Part shown: piece by piece, positions 43,855-53,715 of the stretch | Layout of the letters: the number at the start of each line of letters is the position of its first letter | Numbering within the stretch: the first letter of the stretch is position 1 | Origin: Bacteroidota bacterium | GTDB taxonomy: Bacteria > Bacteroidota > Bacteroidia > Chitinophagales > Chitinophagaceae | DNA: 64,000 bases | Direction: 5' to 3' | Assembly: GCA_018266575.1 (NCBI GenBank) | Contig: JAFEAE010000015.1 | Span: 1-64,000, forward strand | Program-made: the position numbers and the translations under genes | Notes under the pieces: generated by a model | The model's database searches: none | What the model was told of the DNA's origin: nothing | Seen by the model: the letters and a program-made list of their open reading frames with translations, nothing else

Positions 43855-44826
43855 ATGAAGAAATATTTTTATCTTTTTGTTGTTGTGTGCTTGGTGTTAT
43901 CCTGCAAGCACAAAAAGATTTCTTTGGCGGATGATGATAGCTCTGCAGATGTAAATGATTTTGTTTCATTCTTCCCGGACGTTAAACTACCGTATCAACT
44001 TAGCGACAGCCTTTTTGAAAACGAAGGTTCCGATTCTTCATTGATCAGTTATAAGTTGTTTGAAAAATTTGTCCCGGATTCTGTTCTTTCAAAATACCTA
44101 CGGAAAAAAGATGACCCGGATATTTTTGCATTAGGCAAAAATCAATCCGGCAAGAATGAAAAATATTTATTCGTGCGTGCGGTTACTGATGAAAAAGAAA
44201 TGGTTTTGACAATATGTATGAGCAATGACAATAAATTTCTTGCTGTAAAACCCCTGTTCTCATATAATGAGGATGAGAATGCGAGTGATGTTGCAATTCT
44301 TGACAACAAATATACACTAACGGTATTGCATCAACGAAAAGTGCCGGGCGCAGATATGATGTATAAGAAAGATGCCTATATCTTTAATAACGATGCCAAA
44401 AAATTCATGTTAATTCTTACAGAGTCAAATGAAGCCTCAACAAAAGCCCCGGCTGTTATTGACCCTATCGACACATTGCCGCACAAGAAGAAATTTTCGG
44501 GAAATTATGCACAGGATAAAGTAAATTTTATTTCAGTACGTGACGGAAGGGACGCTTCACATATTTTATTTTTTGTTCACTTCGAAAAAAATAACGGCGA
44601 TTGCAAAGGCGAATTAAAGGGCGAAGCGAAGCTGATTTCTCCAACAACTGCAAGGTACAGCTCCGGCGGTGATCCCTGCACTGTTGATTTTTATTTCACT
44701 CCTACATCGGTTTCTATGAAGGAACTTTCAGGTTGCGGCAATCATCGTGATATTAAATGTTTTTTTGAAGGCATATTTCCGAAACAAAAGCCGCAAAAGA
44801 AAGCACCAGCAAAACAGCATCGTTAA
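43855..44826 (+). CDS. Lipoprotein of unknown function
   Basis: 323 aa with lipobox VCLVLSC (Cys at 17). Soluble beta-rich remainder; Cys residues in NGDCKGEL, GGDPCTVD and SGCGNHRDIKC may pair. A basic Pro/Lys-rich tail, PKQKPQKKAPAKQHR, ends the protein. I do not recognise the family. Confidence 0.75.
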   Translation: MKKYFYLFVVVCLVLSCKHKKISLADDDSSADVNDFVSFFPDVKLPYQLSDSLFENEGSDSSLISYKLFEKFVPDSVLSKYLRKKDDPDIFALGKNQSGKNEKYLFVRAVTDEKEMVLTICMSNDNKFLAVKPLFSYNEDENASDVAILDNKYTLTVLHQRKVPGADMMYKKDAYIFNNDAKKFMLILTESNEASTKAPAVIDPIDTLPHKKKFSGNYAQDKVNFISVRDGRDASHILFFVHFEKNNGDCKGELKGEAKLISPTTARYSSGGDPCTVDFYFTPTSVSMKELSGCGNHRDIKCFFEGIFPKQKPQKKAPAKQHR

Positions 44827-44987
44827 TATTATAATACGTAGGTATTTAAAGTAACATCTAATAATCTGTTCTTAATTACGATTTTTTCAATCTTTTTATC
44901 CCAAATATGCGCAATTCAAATCAATAATATCCGTTATATTGCGTCCTCTTTTCAGTTTAACCAAATGGTCTAACGAAACAATGGCAT

Positions 44988-46643
44988 ATGGGATTTAGAA
45001 ATTTTAATGTTCCGTACACAGTTGATGAGCAGTACTCAAAAAAAGTTGCTTACTTTTCTATGGAGTTTGCGGTGCACCAACCGCTAAAAATTTATAGCGG
45101 AGGTTTAGGTTTTCTGGCGGGCTCGCATTTGCGAAGTGCGTATGAATTGCGCCAGAATATGATAAGCATCGGCATTCTTTGGAAGTATGGATACTACGAC
45201 CAGGCACGCAACCAGGACCAGACTTTGCAGGTGACCTGGATGGAAAAACAAAATAGTTTTTTAGAAGATACAGGAATAAAGTTTCAGATAAATATTCATG
45301 AACATCCGGTTTGGGTGAAAGCATGGTACCTCAATCCTGAGACCTTTAAATCAGCTCCGTTATTTTTACTAAGCACCGATTTGCCGGAGAACGATTATGT
45401 TTCTCAAACCATCACACATCGCTTGTATGATGCGAATGTTGCCACAAAAGTGGCGCAGTTTATTTTGCTTGGAGTTGGTGGTGCAAAACTCGTTGATGAA
45501 TTAGGTTTCAATCCTGATATATATCATTTAAATGAGGCACATGGTTTGAGCGCTGCATTTTATTTGTACAACAAATACAACAGAAATCTTGCTGAAGTAA
45601 AAAAACGCCTCGTATTCACTACACATACACCGGAAGAAGCGGGAAATGAAAAGCATGATATTTACCTATGCCATAAGATGAGTTATTTCTGCGGGCTTTC
45701 CATTGAGGAAACAAAAAAACTCACCGGTATGGAAGATGATGCGTTCAATCACTCCTTAGCTGCATTGCGCTTTGCACACATTGCAAATGGCGTGTCGCAA
45801 TTGCATGGTGTTGTCTCAAGAGCGATGTGGAGCAAGTACAGCGGTATATGCCCAATAATTTCTATTACCAATGCGCAGAACTGGCGCTATTGGGCAGATA
45901 AACAGTTGTACAAAAAAATGGAAGAAGGAGATGATTACTGGTTTGATGACAGAAAAAAATACCTGAAGAAACGTGCATTTGAAATTGTAGCTGACCAGAC
46001 GGGAAAAATTTTTGACCAGAATATTTTTACTATTGTTTGGGCACGTCGTTTTGCCGGTTACAAACGTGCAGAATTAATTACGAGGGATATCAAACGTTTC
46101 AATGATCTTACCAGCAGTACAAAATACCCGGTGCAAATTATCTGGGGAGGGAAACCTTACCCGATGGATTACCCGGCGATCAATGATTTCAATCATCTCG
46201 TTCATCTTAGCAAAGGATATAAAAATGTTGCGGTTGTTATCGGTTATGAACTTGCGTTGTCAAAACGTTTGAAACAAGCTGCCGATTGCTGGTTGAATAA
46301 TCCGCGTGTTCCCCGTGAAGCATCAGGAACGAGTGGCATGACTGCTGCGATGAACGGTGCTGTTAACTTTTCTACAGATGATGGATGGATACCGGAGTTT
46401 GTCAATCATGGCAACAATGGATTTGTTGTACCGAAAGCTGATTACGCAAATATGAATACGCAGGAGCAGGATCAATACGATCTTGATCAATTGTATGAAA
46501 TTCTTACAAAACAGATACTGCCGCTATACTACGATAATCACGATACCTGGAGACAAGTGATGAAAAACGGAATGCGTGATGTGCGTTATCAATTCGATGC
46601 AGGAAGAATGGCGCATGAGTATTATGAGTTGATGTATAAGTAG
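44988..46643 (+). CDS. Alpha-glucan phosphorylase-like (GT35) protein lacking the PLP lysine
   Basis: 551 aa, matching the short alpha-glucan phosphorylase subfamily in length and order: VAYFSMEFAVHQPLKIYSGG L near the start, HLNEAHGLSAAF, FTTHTPEEAGNE, and FAGYKRAELITRD. The PLP segment reads EASGTSGMTAAMNGA, with Thr452 where active phosphorylases have the PLP-binding Lys (GMKAxxNG or NMKFMLNG). It may be a non-phosphorolytic glucan-binding or transferase protein. A terminator follows. Confidence 0.85.
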   Translation: MGFRNFNVPYTVDEQYSKKVAYFSMEFAVHQPLKIYSGGLGFLAGSHLRSAYELRQNMISIGILWKYGYYDQARNQDQTLQVTWMEKQNSFLEDTGIKFQINIHEHPVWVKAWYLNPETFKSAPLFLLSTDLPENDYVSQTITHRLYDANVATKVAQFILLGVGGAKLVDELGFNPDIYHLNEAHGLSAAFYLYNKYNRNLAEVKKRLVFTTHTPEEAGNEKHDIYLCHKMSYFCGLSIEETKKLTGMEDDAFNHSLAALRFAHIANGVSQLHGVVSRAMWSKYSGICPIISITNAQNWRYWADKQLYKKMEEGDDYWFDDRKKYLKKRAFEIVADQTGKIFDQNIFTIVWARRFAGYKRAELITRDIKRFNDLTSSTKYPVQIIWGGKPYPMDYPAINDFNHLVHLSKGYKNVAVVIGYELALSKRLKQAADCWLNNPRVPREASGTSGMTAAMNGAVNFSTDDGWIPEFVNHGNNGFVVPKADYANMNTQEQDQYDLDQLYEILTKQILPLYYDNHDTWRQVMKNGMRDVRYQFDAGRMAHEYYELMYK

Positions 46644-46700
46644 CCGGTGGTCATCGGTTATCAGTCGTCAGATTTTAGTTTTAGAATTAATAATATTTTG

Positions 46701-46726
46701 AAGATGCATTAACGTGCATCTTTTTT
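46701..46726 (+). terminator. Terminator of the phosphorylase-like gene
   Basis: AAGATGCA and TGCATCTT (46701-46708, 46715-46722) with a T run. Confidence 0.8.
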
Positions 46727-46741
46727 ATTTATGAACTAAGC

Positions 46742-46815
46742 GGCATTGCTACTATTAAGCATTGTTGCGTCGCACACTTGTACAGAAGAAATTCTATTGA
46801 GCAAAGTGTAGCAGT
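46742..46815 (-). repeat. Dispersed intergenic repeat, copy G (empty site)
   Basis: ATTGTTGCG joined directly to TCGCACACTTGTACAGAAG, then ATTCTATTGAGC. This is a second clean example of the unoccupied internal site. Confidence 0.75.
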
Positions 46816-46855
46816 AAAATAAATTATAAGTTTATGGTTTGTTGTTTATAGTTCT

Positions 46856-46941
46856 TCAGGTATCAGTTGGTACCGCCACAAACCGGAATCCAATTACATC
46901 TTGTCCGTTTCTGTCGGTAGGGGCACCGGCCGATCGAAAAT
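46856..46941 (-). pseudogene. Relic of a sulfatase-modifying-factor (FGE) type C-terminus
   Basis: On the minus strand, about 25 codons read RSAGAPTDRNGQDVIGFRFV and on to a stop at 46856. The R-N/G-x-x-x-I-GFR-FV pattern resembles the end of formylglycine-generating-enzyme-like domains. No start and no more of the domain is present, so it is a fragment in the 394-base gap. Confidence 0.45.
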
Positions 46942-46958
46942 TATTTTAATCTCACACG

Positions 46959-46985
46959 TCATATAAGCCCCGGTTCAGAATTTTG
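46959..46985. repeat. CATATAAnnCCnGGTTCAGA motif, left of the DUF4139 locus
   Basis: GTCATATAAGCCCCGGTTCA at about 46961-46980 resembles ATCATATAAATCCAGGTTCA at about 48971-48990, on the other side of the DUF4139 gene and in the same orientation. Confidence 0.5.
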
Positions 46986-47037
46986 TTTGTGTAATATGAT
47001 TGTTTGCTGCATCTGGTTTTAAATAATCAATAAAACC

Positions 47038-48880
47038 ATGTGTATGAAATCAGGAATTCTTACAGTATTATTTGCTACAGTTACACATTTGTTTCTGTTT
47101 GCTACAAATGAAAAGAATATAGTTCCCTCTGTGCTTCAATCTGCCATTGTTTATCGAAATGGCGCCGAACTTAGCCATAAAGCCAAAGCTTTTTTGCAAC
47201 AGGGAAATAATGAACTGATTATTGACGATATCAGTAATAATGTTGACATAGCAAGCATACGGGTTCATTGCAATGAATCAGTAACAATTATGTCTGTAGA
47301 GTTTTCAACAGAATATTTAAAGCCTGAGATAAAACCTCTTTTTTTAAAAAAGCTGGAAGATTCATTATCTATGGTAGAAAAAGAGATTGCAAAAATTGAT
47401 ATACAGACAAAAAACAGACAACGAATTGCTTGAATTATTAATGGCAAATAAGGAAATACGTGGAACACAAACAGGAGTAAGCGTGGCTGAGCTCATTAAG
47501 ATGGTTGACTATTACAAACAAAAAACACTTGAACTGCAAACAGAGATTGCAGGATATAAAGACAAAGAAGCTGATCTTGCTATTCTGTCCGGAAAACTTC
47601 AAAATGCTATTCATGAAGAAGAAAAGAAAAATACAAAAACAACAGGAAAAATAATTCTGCAATTGCTTAGCGCAGTAGCAGGAACATTTGAATTTACAAT
47701 ATCCTATCTTACACCAACAGCATATTGGAATCCGTTGTATGATATTAAAGTGAATAAGATCACTGAACCTGTTAACCTGATGTACAAAGCAAAGCTTGTT
47801 CAAACTTCAGGAATAGATTGGCATAAAGTAAAACTTACTCTTTCAACAGCAGTCCCGTCAAAAAGCAATAATGCCCCTCTGTTAAAAACATGGTTTTTGC
47901 ATTACACAAATCCTGTGGCTGATATGGAAGATTTGCTCAAATTGAATTCAATCCCATCTGCTTCAAATTCTTTTTTAAAAGGAAGAATGGCAGGAACCCA
48001 ATTAAATGATGTGGTAGTAGTGGGTTATGGTAATAATGCCACTGATAAAACAACAGAGGAAAAGAATAAGGATACTGATCCGCTCTACATCGTGAACAAC
48101 AAACCAATGACAGCCGAAGAATTTGGTAAGTTGGATCAGCGTGTAATTAAAAGTGTTACAACAATGGCAAAAGATAATGCAATTGCTTTATATGGAAGAC
48201 AAGCAGAAAATGGAGTGATGATGGTAACGTTGAAAGATGACCTGAGTGATTATGTTTCTGTGAATGACAATCAGCTCAACGTTACATTTGACATTGATAT
48301 ACCTTATGATATTTCAAGTAATGGAAAAGAAAATCAAATAGCTTTGAAAGAATATACAGTTCCCTCATTATTTAAATTTTATACAGTTCCGAAATTAGAT
48401 AATGATGTGTATTTGCTTGGTGAAATAAGCGAGTGGGAGAAATTGAATTTAATTCCCGGTGAAGCCAGCATAATTTTTGAAAATACTTATGTAGGCAAAA
48501 CATTTATCAATCCTGGTTCAACTGAAGATACAATCAATTTAACGTTAGGAAAAGATAAAAGAATTGTTGTTAAACGGGAAAAGATAAGCGACTATAGCAG
48601 TGTAAGATTTTTAGGGAATAATAAAGAACAGATTTTTACATACGAGACTACTGTAAAGAATAACAAATCGGAAGAAGCATTGATAATTTTAAAAGATCAA
48701 TACCCGATAACTTCTACAAAAGAAATTGAAAGTAAATTGATCGAAAGCGATGATGCAACCATTAATGAAGATAATGGTATTCTTACATGGAAACTTAAAT
48801 TAGCTCCTGGTGAAAGTAAAAAAGTGAGAATAAAATACAGCATAAAATATCAGAAAGATAAAGTGGTAAATCTTAATTAA
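47038..48880 (+). pseudogene. DUF4139 / mucoidy-inhibitor-A-like gene, frameshifted, with TonB-plug-like insert
   Basis: Signal peptide and N-terminal domain (47038 or 47044 to 47433, VLQSAIVYRNGAELSHKAKA) run out of frame at a six-A run (47409-47414). Deleting one A restores IQTKTDNELLELLMANKEIR and a continuous protein of about 610 aa. The downstream part has coiled coil, then DUF4139 sequence (YLTPTAYWNPLYDIKVNK). At residues 205-286 of the downstream ORF (47999-48245) it contains LNDVVVVGYG and PLYIVNNKPMTAEEFGKLD, ending IALYGRQAENGVMMVTLK, as in SusC plug domains. It may be a real pseudogene, a sequence error or slippage. Confidence 0.75.
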
Positions 48881-48896
48881 CCATTCAGTTTTTAGT

Positions 48897-48994
48897 TTGT
48901 CTGAACCTGAATTTATATGATTCGAACGATTTTTCTGATTATCAAGCAGTAATCACCTTAACCCCATAAATCATATAAATCCAGGTTCAGACCG
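48897..48994. repeat. 24-bp inverted repeat after the DUF4139 gene
   Basis: GTCTGAACCTGAATTTATAT and on (from 48899) pairs with the stretch ending AGGTTCAGAC (to 48992) with one mismatch in 24. The right arm carries the CATATAAATCCAGGTTCAGA motif found also at 46959. The remaining gap to 49374 has a perfect hairpin at 49272-49297 and otherwise nothing I recognise. Confidence 0.75.
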
Positions 48995-49271
48995 CTTCTC
49001 ATTTTCTGCTGGGACAACCATGCCCGTTAGGTTACCGCTCATCCCGAATTCCGTTGCACGACGATAAAGAACGTATAAACTTTGTGTTTCAATTCATCAT
49101 TGTATGAAACACAGTCACTACATATTACATTTGAAATGTGAAGGCATCCACTTCACAATCCTGAATACTTCTCCTCCGGCAATGTGATTGTATCCGCCCT
49201 AATTGGATTCTTTTGAATCTGCAATACAGCTAAATACTGATTTATTACTTATTAATCTATCCAATACGGAT

Positions 49272-49297
49272 GCAACGTAATTTTTTCATTACGTTGC
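49272..49297. repeat. Perfect 10-bp hairpin upstream of the flotillin gene
   Basis: GCAACGTAAT and ATTACGTTGC flank a six-base T-rich loop. No T run follows, so it may be a protein-binding palindrome or mRNA leader structure rather than a terminator. Confidence 0.6.
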
Positions 49298-49374
49298 AAA
49301 GAGATGTACTGCCATTGATCGAGCAGTTTATAAACAAGTAAATTATTTTCATCAACCTAAAACCTATAATAATC

Positions 49375-51300
49375 ATGGAAACTTCAATGCTGATCAGATG
49401 GGGATTGATAATTGGCATCCCCTTATTTTGTTTGTTATTTTATCGGTTCATCCTGCGCGTATTTTTCGGTGTAGTGATAGTGCCCGAAGATAAAGTCGGG
49501 CTTGTTACAAAAAAGTTTGTGCTTGTTGGTAAACAGCAATTGCCGGAAGGCCGCATCATTGCGCTCAATGGTGAAGCTGGTTTCCAGGCGCAAACACTTG
49601 CACCGGGTATATATTTTGGAAAATGGATCTGGCAATACGATGTAACATTCCAGCCGTTTATCATTATACCAACCGGAAAAATCGGATTAGCACTTGCAAA
49701 AGATGGCGCTGAACTGGAAACAGGTTCGATTCTTGCGCGTAAAGTTCCATGCGATTCATTCCAGGATGCAGAAGCATTTTTGAAAAACGGCGGACGCAAA
49801 GGTCGCCAGACTGCAATCATTACCCCGGGTTCATATCGTATCAATACGTTTTTATTTGATGTGGAGATCACAGATATGATAAGCATTCCCGATAATGCGG
49901 TAGGCATCGTTACCACACTCGAAGGTAACCCGCTTGAAGAAGGACAAATCGCCGGTAAAATTATTTCTGCACATAACAAATTCCAGGATGTAGATCAGTT
50001 CCTGAATAACGGCGGATACAAAGGATTACAGGAACAGGTGATACTTGCGGGATCCTATTTCTTAAATCCCTGGTTCGCAAAAGTGGAAACAGTAAAAATG
50101 ACGGAAATTCCTATCGGGTATGTTGGTGTTGTGATATCTTTTGTGGGCAACGACGGCGTCGATTTGAGCGATGCTGAATTCAAACATGGTAACATCGTCG
50201 CAAAAGGGTCCAAAGGCGTATGGGCGGAACCGTTAGGCCCCGGAAAATATCCTATCAATCCATATATTCTTAAAGTGGAATTGGTACCTACAACAAACCT
50301 TGTGTTGAACTGGGCTTCTGCAAGGAGCGAAGCACATCAACTGGATAAGAATTTATCGACGATCACCGTGCGAAGCAAAGATGGTTTTCCGTTCAACCTC
50401 GACGTTGCACAGATCATTCATATCCCAACAACAGAGGCTCCGAAAGTGATTGCGCGTTTTGGTAACATGAACAATTTGGTGAGCCAGGTACTCGAGCCAA
50501 CAATCGGTAATTATTTCCGTAACTCTGCGCAGGATAGTGATGTAATTGCATTCCTTGGCACACGTAAAGAGAGACAGGAATCGGCACGCGACCACATTGG
50601 TAAAGTGCTTGAACAATATAATGTGTTTGGCGTAGATACATTGATTGGTGACATTGTTCCTCCGGATAGTTTGATGAAGACATTGACTGACCGTAAGATC
50701 GCTGAAGAACAAAAAGTTACTTATGAAACGCAAATGAAAGCGCAGGAAACGAGACAAAGCCTGGAAAAAGAAACTGCGATTGCAGATATTCAAAAAGAAA
50801 TTGTGAAAGCAGACCAGGGAGTGTTAATTGCTGAACGTATTGCCGATGCTTCTGTAAAAAAAGCAACGGGTGATGCAAACAGCGTTCGCCTGCAGGCAAA
50901 TGCAGAAGCAGACAGGGTGAAGCTTTTGGCAAGCGGCGAAGCAGAAAGGACACGTTTGCTGGCAAAAGCAGATTCGGAAAAAATTGAATTGCTTGCAAAA
51001 GCAGATGCAGAAAAGATTTCCGTTACGGGTAATGCCGAAGCTGAAAAAATTCTTGCAATTGGTAAATCAAATGCAGAATCGTATAAACTTTCCGTTGAAG
51101 CAATGGGCGGAAATAATTTCACACAATTGAAAGTGATGGAATCTATAGCAAGCCAGCATGTGAAGATCATGCCTGATGTATTAATTGGTGGAAATGGCGA
51201 TGGTACAAATAGCGGTATAAGCGGGTTATTAGGCTTGCAGATTTTACAGCAATTGGGAAAGAAAGTGGATAGTGGTGATAGTGATAATTCGAAAAATTAA
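49375..51300 (+). CDS. Flotillin-like SPFH-domain protein
   Basis: 641 aa. One N-terminal membrane segment (LIIGIPLFCLLFYRFILRVF), then repeated modules around FQDAEAFLKNGGRKGRQTAI and FQDVDQFLNNGGYKGLQEQV, an SPFH core (about 300-450), and a C-terminal coiled coil of Ala/Glu/Lys-rich repeats (ASGEAERTRLLAKADSEKIE). Flotillins scaffold membrane microdomains. The duplicated NGG-KG-Q module is distinctive of this Bacteroidota form. Ends at a bidirectional terminator. Confidence 0.9.
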   Translation: METSMLIRWGLIIGIPLFCLLFYRFILRVFFGVVIVPEDKVGLVTKKFVLVGKQQLPEGRIIALNGEAGFQAQTLAPGIYFGKWIWQYDVTFQPFIIIPTGKIGLALAKDGAELETGSILARKVPCDSFQDAEAFLKNGGRKGRQTAIITPGSYRINTFLFDVEITDMISIPDNAVGIVTTLEGNPLEEGQIAGKIISAHNKFQDVDQFLNNGGYKGLQEQVILAGSYFLNPWFAKVETVKMTEIPIGYVGVVISFVGNDGVDLSDAEFKHGNIVAKGSKGVWAEPLGPGKYPINPYILKVELVPTTNLVLNWASARSEAHQLDKNLSTITVRSKDGFPFNLDVAQIIHIPTTEAPKVIARFGNMNNLVSQVLEPTIGNYFRNSAQDSDVIAFLGTRKERQESARDHIGKVLEQYNVFGVDTLIGDIVPPDSLMKTLTDRKIAEEQKVTYETQMKAQETRQSLEKETAIADIQKEIVKADQGVLIAERIADASVKKATGDANSVRLQANAEADRVKLLASGEAERTRLLAKADSEKIELLAKADAEKISVTGNAEAEKILAIGKSNAESYKLSVEAMGGNNFTQLKVMESIASQHVKIMPDVLIGGNGDGTNSGISGLLGLQILQQLGKKVDSGDSDNSKN

Positions 51301-51320
51301 TTATCAATAATCAATAATTA

Positions 51321-51355
51321 AAAAAGCTGTCTCATGTAATTGAGACAGCTTTTAT
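51321..51355. terminator. Bidirectional terminator
   Basis: AAAGCTGTCTCA and TGAGACAGCTTT form a 12-bp stem with A-rich and T-rich flanks between convergent flotillin and FKBP genes. Confidence 0.88.
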
Positions 51356-51406
51356 TTTTAACGTCGAGTTATCATACTCCGGGGCTAACATCTATCTTCA
51401 CACATC

Positions 51407-52102
51407 TTACTTCACAATATCCAGCAATTCTACATCAAACACCAATGTTGATCCGGGTTTGATGGCGCCATTTCCCTGGTCGCCATAAGCAAGATCTGAT
51501 GGAATGAATAATCTCCATTTGCTTCCAACAGGCATTAATTGCAGAGCTTCAGTCCAGCCACGTATTACTCCTGTAACAGAAAATTCAATTGGCTCACCGC
51601 GTTGATAAGAACTTTCGAAAACGCTTCCGTCAATTAATTTTCCTTCGTAGTGGCATTTTACTTTGTCTGTTGTTGTTGGTTTTGGCCCGTTGCCTTCTTT
51701 AAGAATCTGGTATTGCAAGCCACTTGGCAAAGTAACCACACCGGTTTTTGTTTTATTTTCTGCAAGAAAAGCTTCACCTGCTTTTTTATTTCCTTCAGCT
51801 TTTGCTGCACGTTCTTTTTGTACATAACCGATGATTACGGAATTGCATTGCTGATCGTTCAATAATGGTTTGCCGCTTTTTAATGCATCATTTATAGCAC
51901 GAGCAACAAGGTTAGTGTTTACATCTTTTACACCTTGTTCTTTGTAGAATCCCGCAACACTTATTCCGATTGCGTAACTGAGCGAATCATTGATGGTTTT
52001 TAAAACAGGCTGCGCCGGTGCTGCAGTTGTTGTTTTCTTTTTCACTTGTCCGAAAGAAACCAAACTCATCAACACAAAAACGGGCAATACGATTTTTTTC
52101 AT
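51407..52102 (-). CDS. FKBP-type peptidyl-prolyl isomerase, secreted
   Basis: 231 aa: signal peptide (FVLMSLVSFGQ), an FKBP_N dimerisation region (about 35-130, LSYAIGISVAGFYKEQGVKD) and an FKBP domain (about 140-231, VKCHYEGKLIDGSVFESSYQ, GWTEALQLMPVGSKWRLFIP and FDVELLDI). Periplasmic folding helper. Confidence 0.93.
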   Translation of the reverse strand: MKKIVLPVFVLMSLVSFGQVKKKTTTAAPAQPVLKTINDSLSYAIGISVAGFYKEQGVKDVNTNLVARAINDALKSGKPLLNDQQCNSVIIGYVQKERAAKAEGNKKAGEAFLAENKTKTGVVTLPSGLQYQILKEGNGPKPTTTDKVKCHYEGKLIDGSVFESSYQRGEPIEFSVTGVIRGWTEALQLMPVGSKWRLFIPSDLAYGDQGNGAIKPGSTLVFDVELLDIVK

Positions 52103-52377
52103 CTGTTTATTTTTTATTGTTTTTAATGGTCAGATGGAATTCGCAAAACAGCGATGGTATAAGTACGCAAAATTGTTTTGTTCATTTCATGATTATTTTG
52201 GAACGCAAATTTAGTACTATTCACTAACTCCATATATGGTTAATTATTTTGCAGTTGCAGCAGTTTTTATCGCTTATAATTTTGTGCTTTGGGAAGATGA
52301 AAGTAGCTCCTACATAATAAATCATTGCATTTAGCGATAATTCGGCTATTTTGGATTTAATTAAAATTGTATAATTA

Positions 52378-52818
52378 ATGGAAGAATATTTCAAACCGAT
52401 CGATATACGCTGGGCAGACCTCGACCCGAATTTTCATCTTCGCCACTCCGTATATTATGATTACGGCGCATATTGCCGCGTTTGTTTCCTGGAAGAATTC
52501 GGATTGACCAATAAGGTGATGCAGGAATTGCATTTCGGCCCGATATTATTCCGGGAAGAGGCGATATTCAGGAAAGAAGTAAGACTCGGTAATAAATTGC
52601 AGATTGATCTGCAGATTTTAAAAGCGAGAAAGGATTATTCAAGATGGACGATCAGGCATCAGTTGATGAAAAATGGCGATACATTATCTGCTATAATTAC
52701 AGTCGATGGTGCGTGGATAAACACGGAACAAAGAAAATTGGCAACACCTCCGCAACAGGTTATAACTGTATTTGAGCAAATGCCAAAAGCTGCAGAATTC
52801 CAGTGGCTTGTTTCATGA
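52378..52818 (+). CDS. Hotdog-fold acyl-CoA thioesterase
   Basis: 146 aa 4HBT-type protein. DIRWADLDPNFHLRHSVYYD carries the catalytic Asp region of the FadM/YbgC group; the following strand set fits a single hotdog domain. Hydrolyses acyl-CoA thioesters; chain length unknown. Monocistronic. Confidence 0.85.
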   Translation: MEEYFKPIDIRWADLDPNFHLRHSVYYDYGAYCRVCFLEEFGLTNKVMQELHFGPILFREEAIFRKEVRLGNKLQIDLQILKARKDYSRWTIRHQLMKNGDTLSAIITVDGAWINTEQRKLATPPQQVITVFEQMPKAAEFQWLVS

Positions 52819-52957
52819 TAACTTAACATTTTATTTTGACTTAGAAGACTACTTTCGCCACTGAAACAGAGGTTGAAATAACTCATCGTTTTTTTCGTTA
52901 AACTACTCTGAGAACCAATTGGCCCGTTTAGATCCGTACAATTAAAACAAAAAGAAC

Positions 52958-53689
52958 ATGAAACGAATTTTATTTTTTGCAGCCTTGTTTTCTGTTTCAG
53001 TGGCTTCACTGAATGCGCAAGGTTTGCTCAATAGTGTAAAGAATGCTGTAAGCGGCAATAAATCCAATGCCGGTGCAGGATTAAGTAATGAGGACATTGT
53101 CGGCGGCCTGAAAGAAGCGCTGACTTTAGGTGCACAGAAAAGTGCAGGAAAGCTTTCTGCAGTTGATGGTTTTTTCAAAGATGCTGCAGTAAAAATTTTA
53201 TTGCCACCGGAAGCACAGAAAGTAGAAAAAACATTGCGAAGTGTTGGTATGGGCAATTTAGTCGACAATGCAATCCTTAGTATGAACCGTGCTGCTGAAG
53301 ATGCGGCAAAATCTGCCGCCCCGATATTTGTAAATGCTGTAAAGAATATGAGCATCCAGGATGCGCTCGGAATATTACGAGGAAGCGATACTTCGGCAAC
53401 ATCATATCTCCGTAAATCAACTTCACCAGATCTTACCCGTGCATTTAAACCTGTTATAGATTCTTCATTGAAAAAGACAGATGCTACCAAATACTGGAAA
53501 ACTGTTTTTGATACGTATAACAGCCTGCCTACCACTTTTAAAAAAGTTGATAGCGACCTTTCATCTTACGTAACACAACGTGCATTGTCTGGCGTGTTTT
53601 TCTATGTAGCAGACGAGGAAAAAAAGATACGTAAAGACCCTGCAGCGCAGGCAACAGAGTTACTTAAAAAAGTTTTTGGCGGGAAATAA
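52958..53689 (+). CDS. DUF4197 protein, secreted
   Basis: 243 aa, signal peptide (FSVSVASLNAQ), then an all-helical DUF4197 domain with GLKEALTLGAQKS, FFKDAAVKILLPPEAQKVEK and ALSGVFFYVADEEKKIRKDP. Family widespread in Bacteroidota and Proteobacteria; function unknown. Confidence 0.88.
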   Translation: MKRILFFAALFSVSVASLNAQGLLNSVKNAVSGNKSNAGAGLSNEDIVGGLKEALTLGAQKSAGKLSAVDGFFKDAAVKILLPPEAQKVEKTLRSVGMGNLVDNAILSMNRAAEDAAKSAAPIFVNAVKNMSIQDALGILRGSDTSATSYLRKSTSPDLTRAFKPVIDSSLKKTDATKYWKTVFDTYNSLPTTFKKVDSDLSSYVTQRALSGVFFYVADEEKKIRKDPAAQATELLKKVFGGK

Positions 53690-53715
53690 TTTTCACGCTG
53701 AATGCTATATGCAAA

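Noticed and set aside
47407-47416. Canonical -1 slippery heptamer A AAA AAC in frame at the DUF4139 frameshift
   Set aside because: A -1 shift would enter a frame that soon stops; the downstream ORF needs +1 (or loss of one A), so programmed -1 frameshifting does not explain it.
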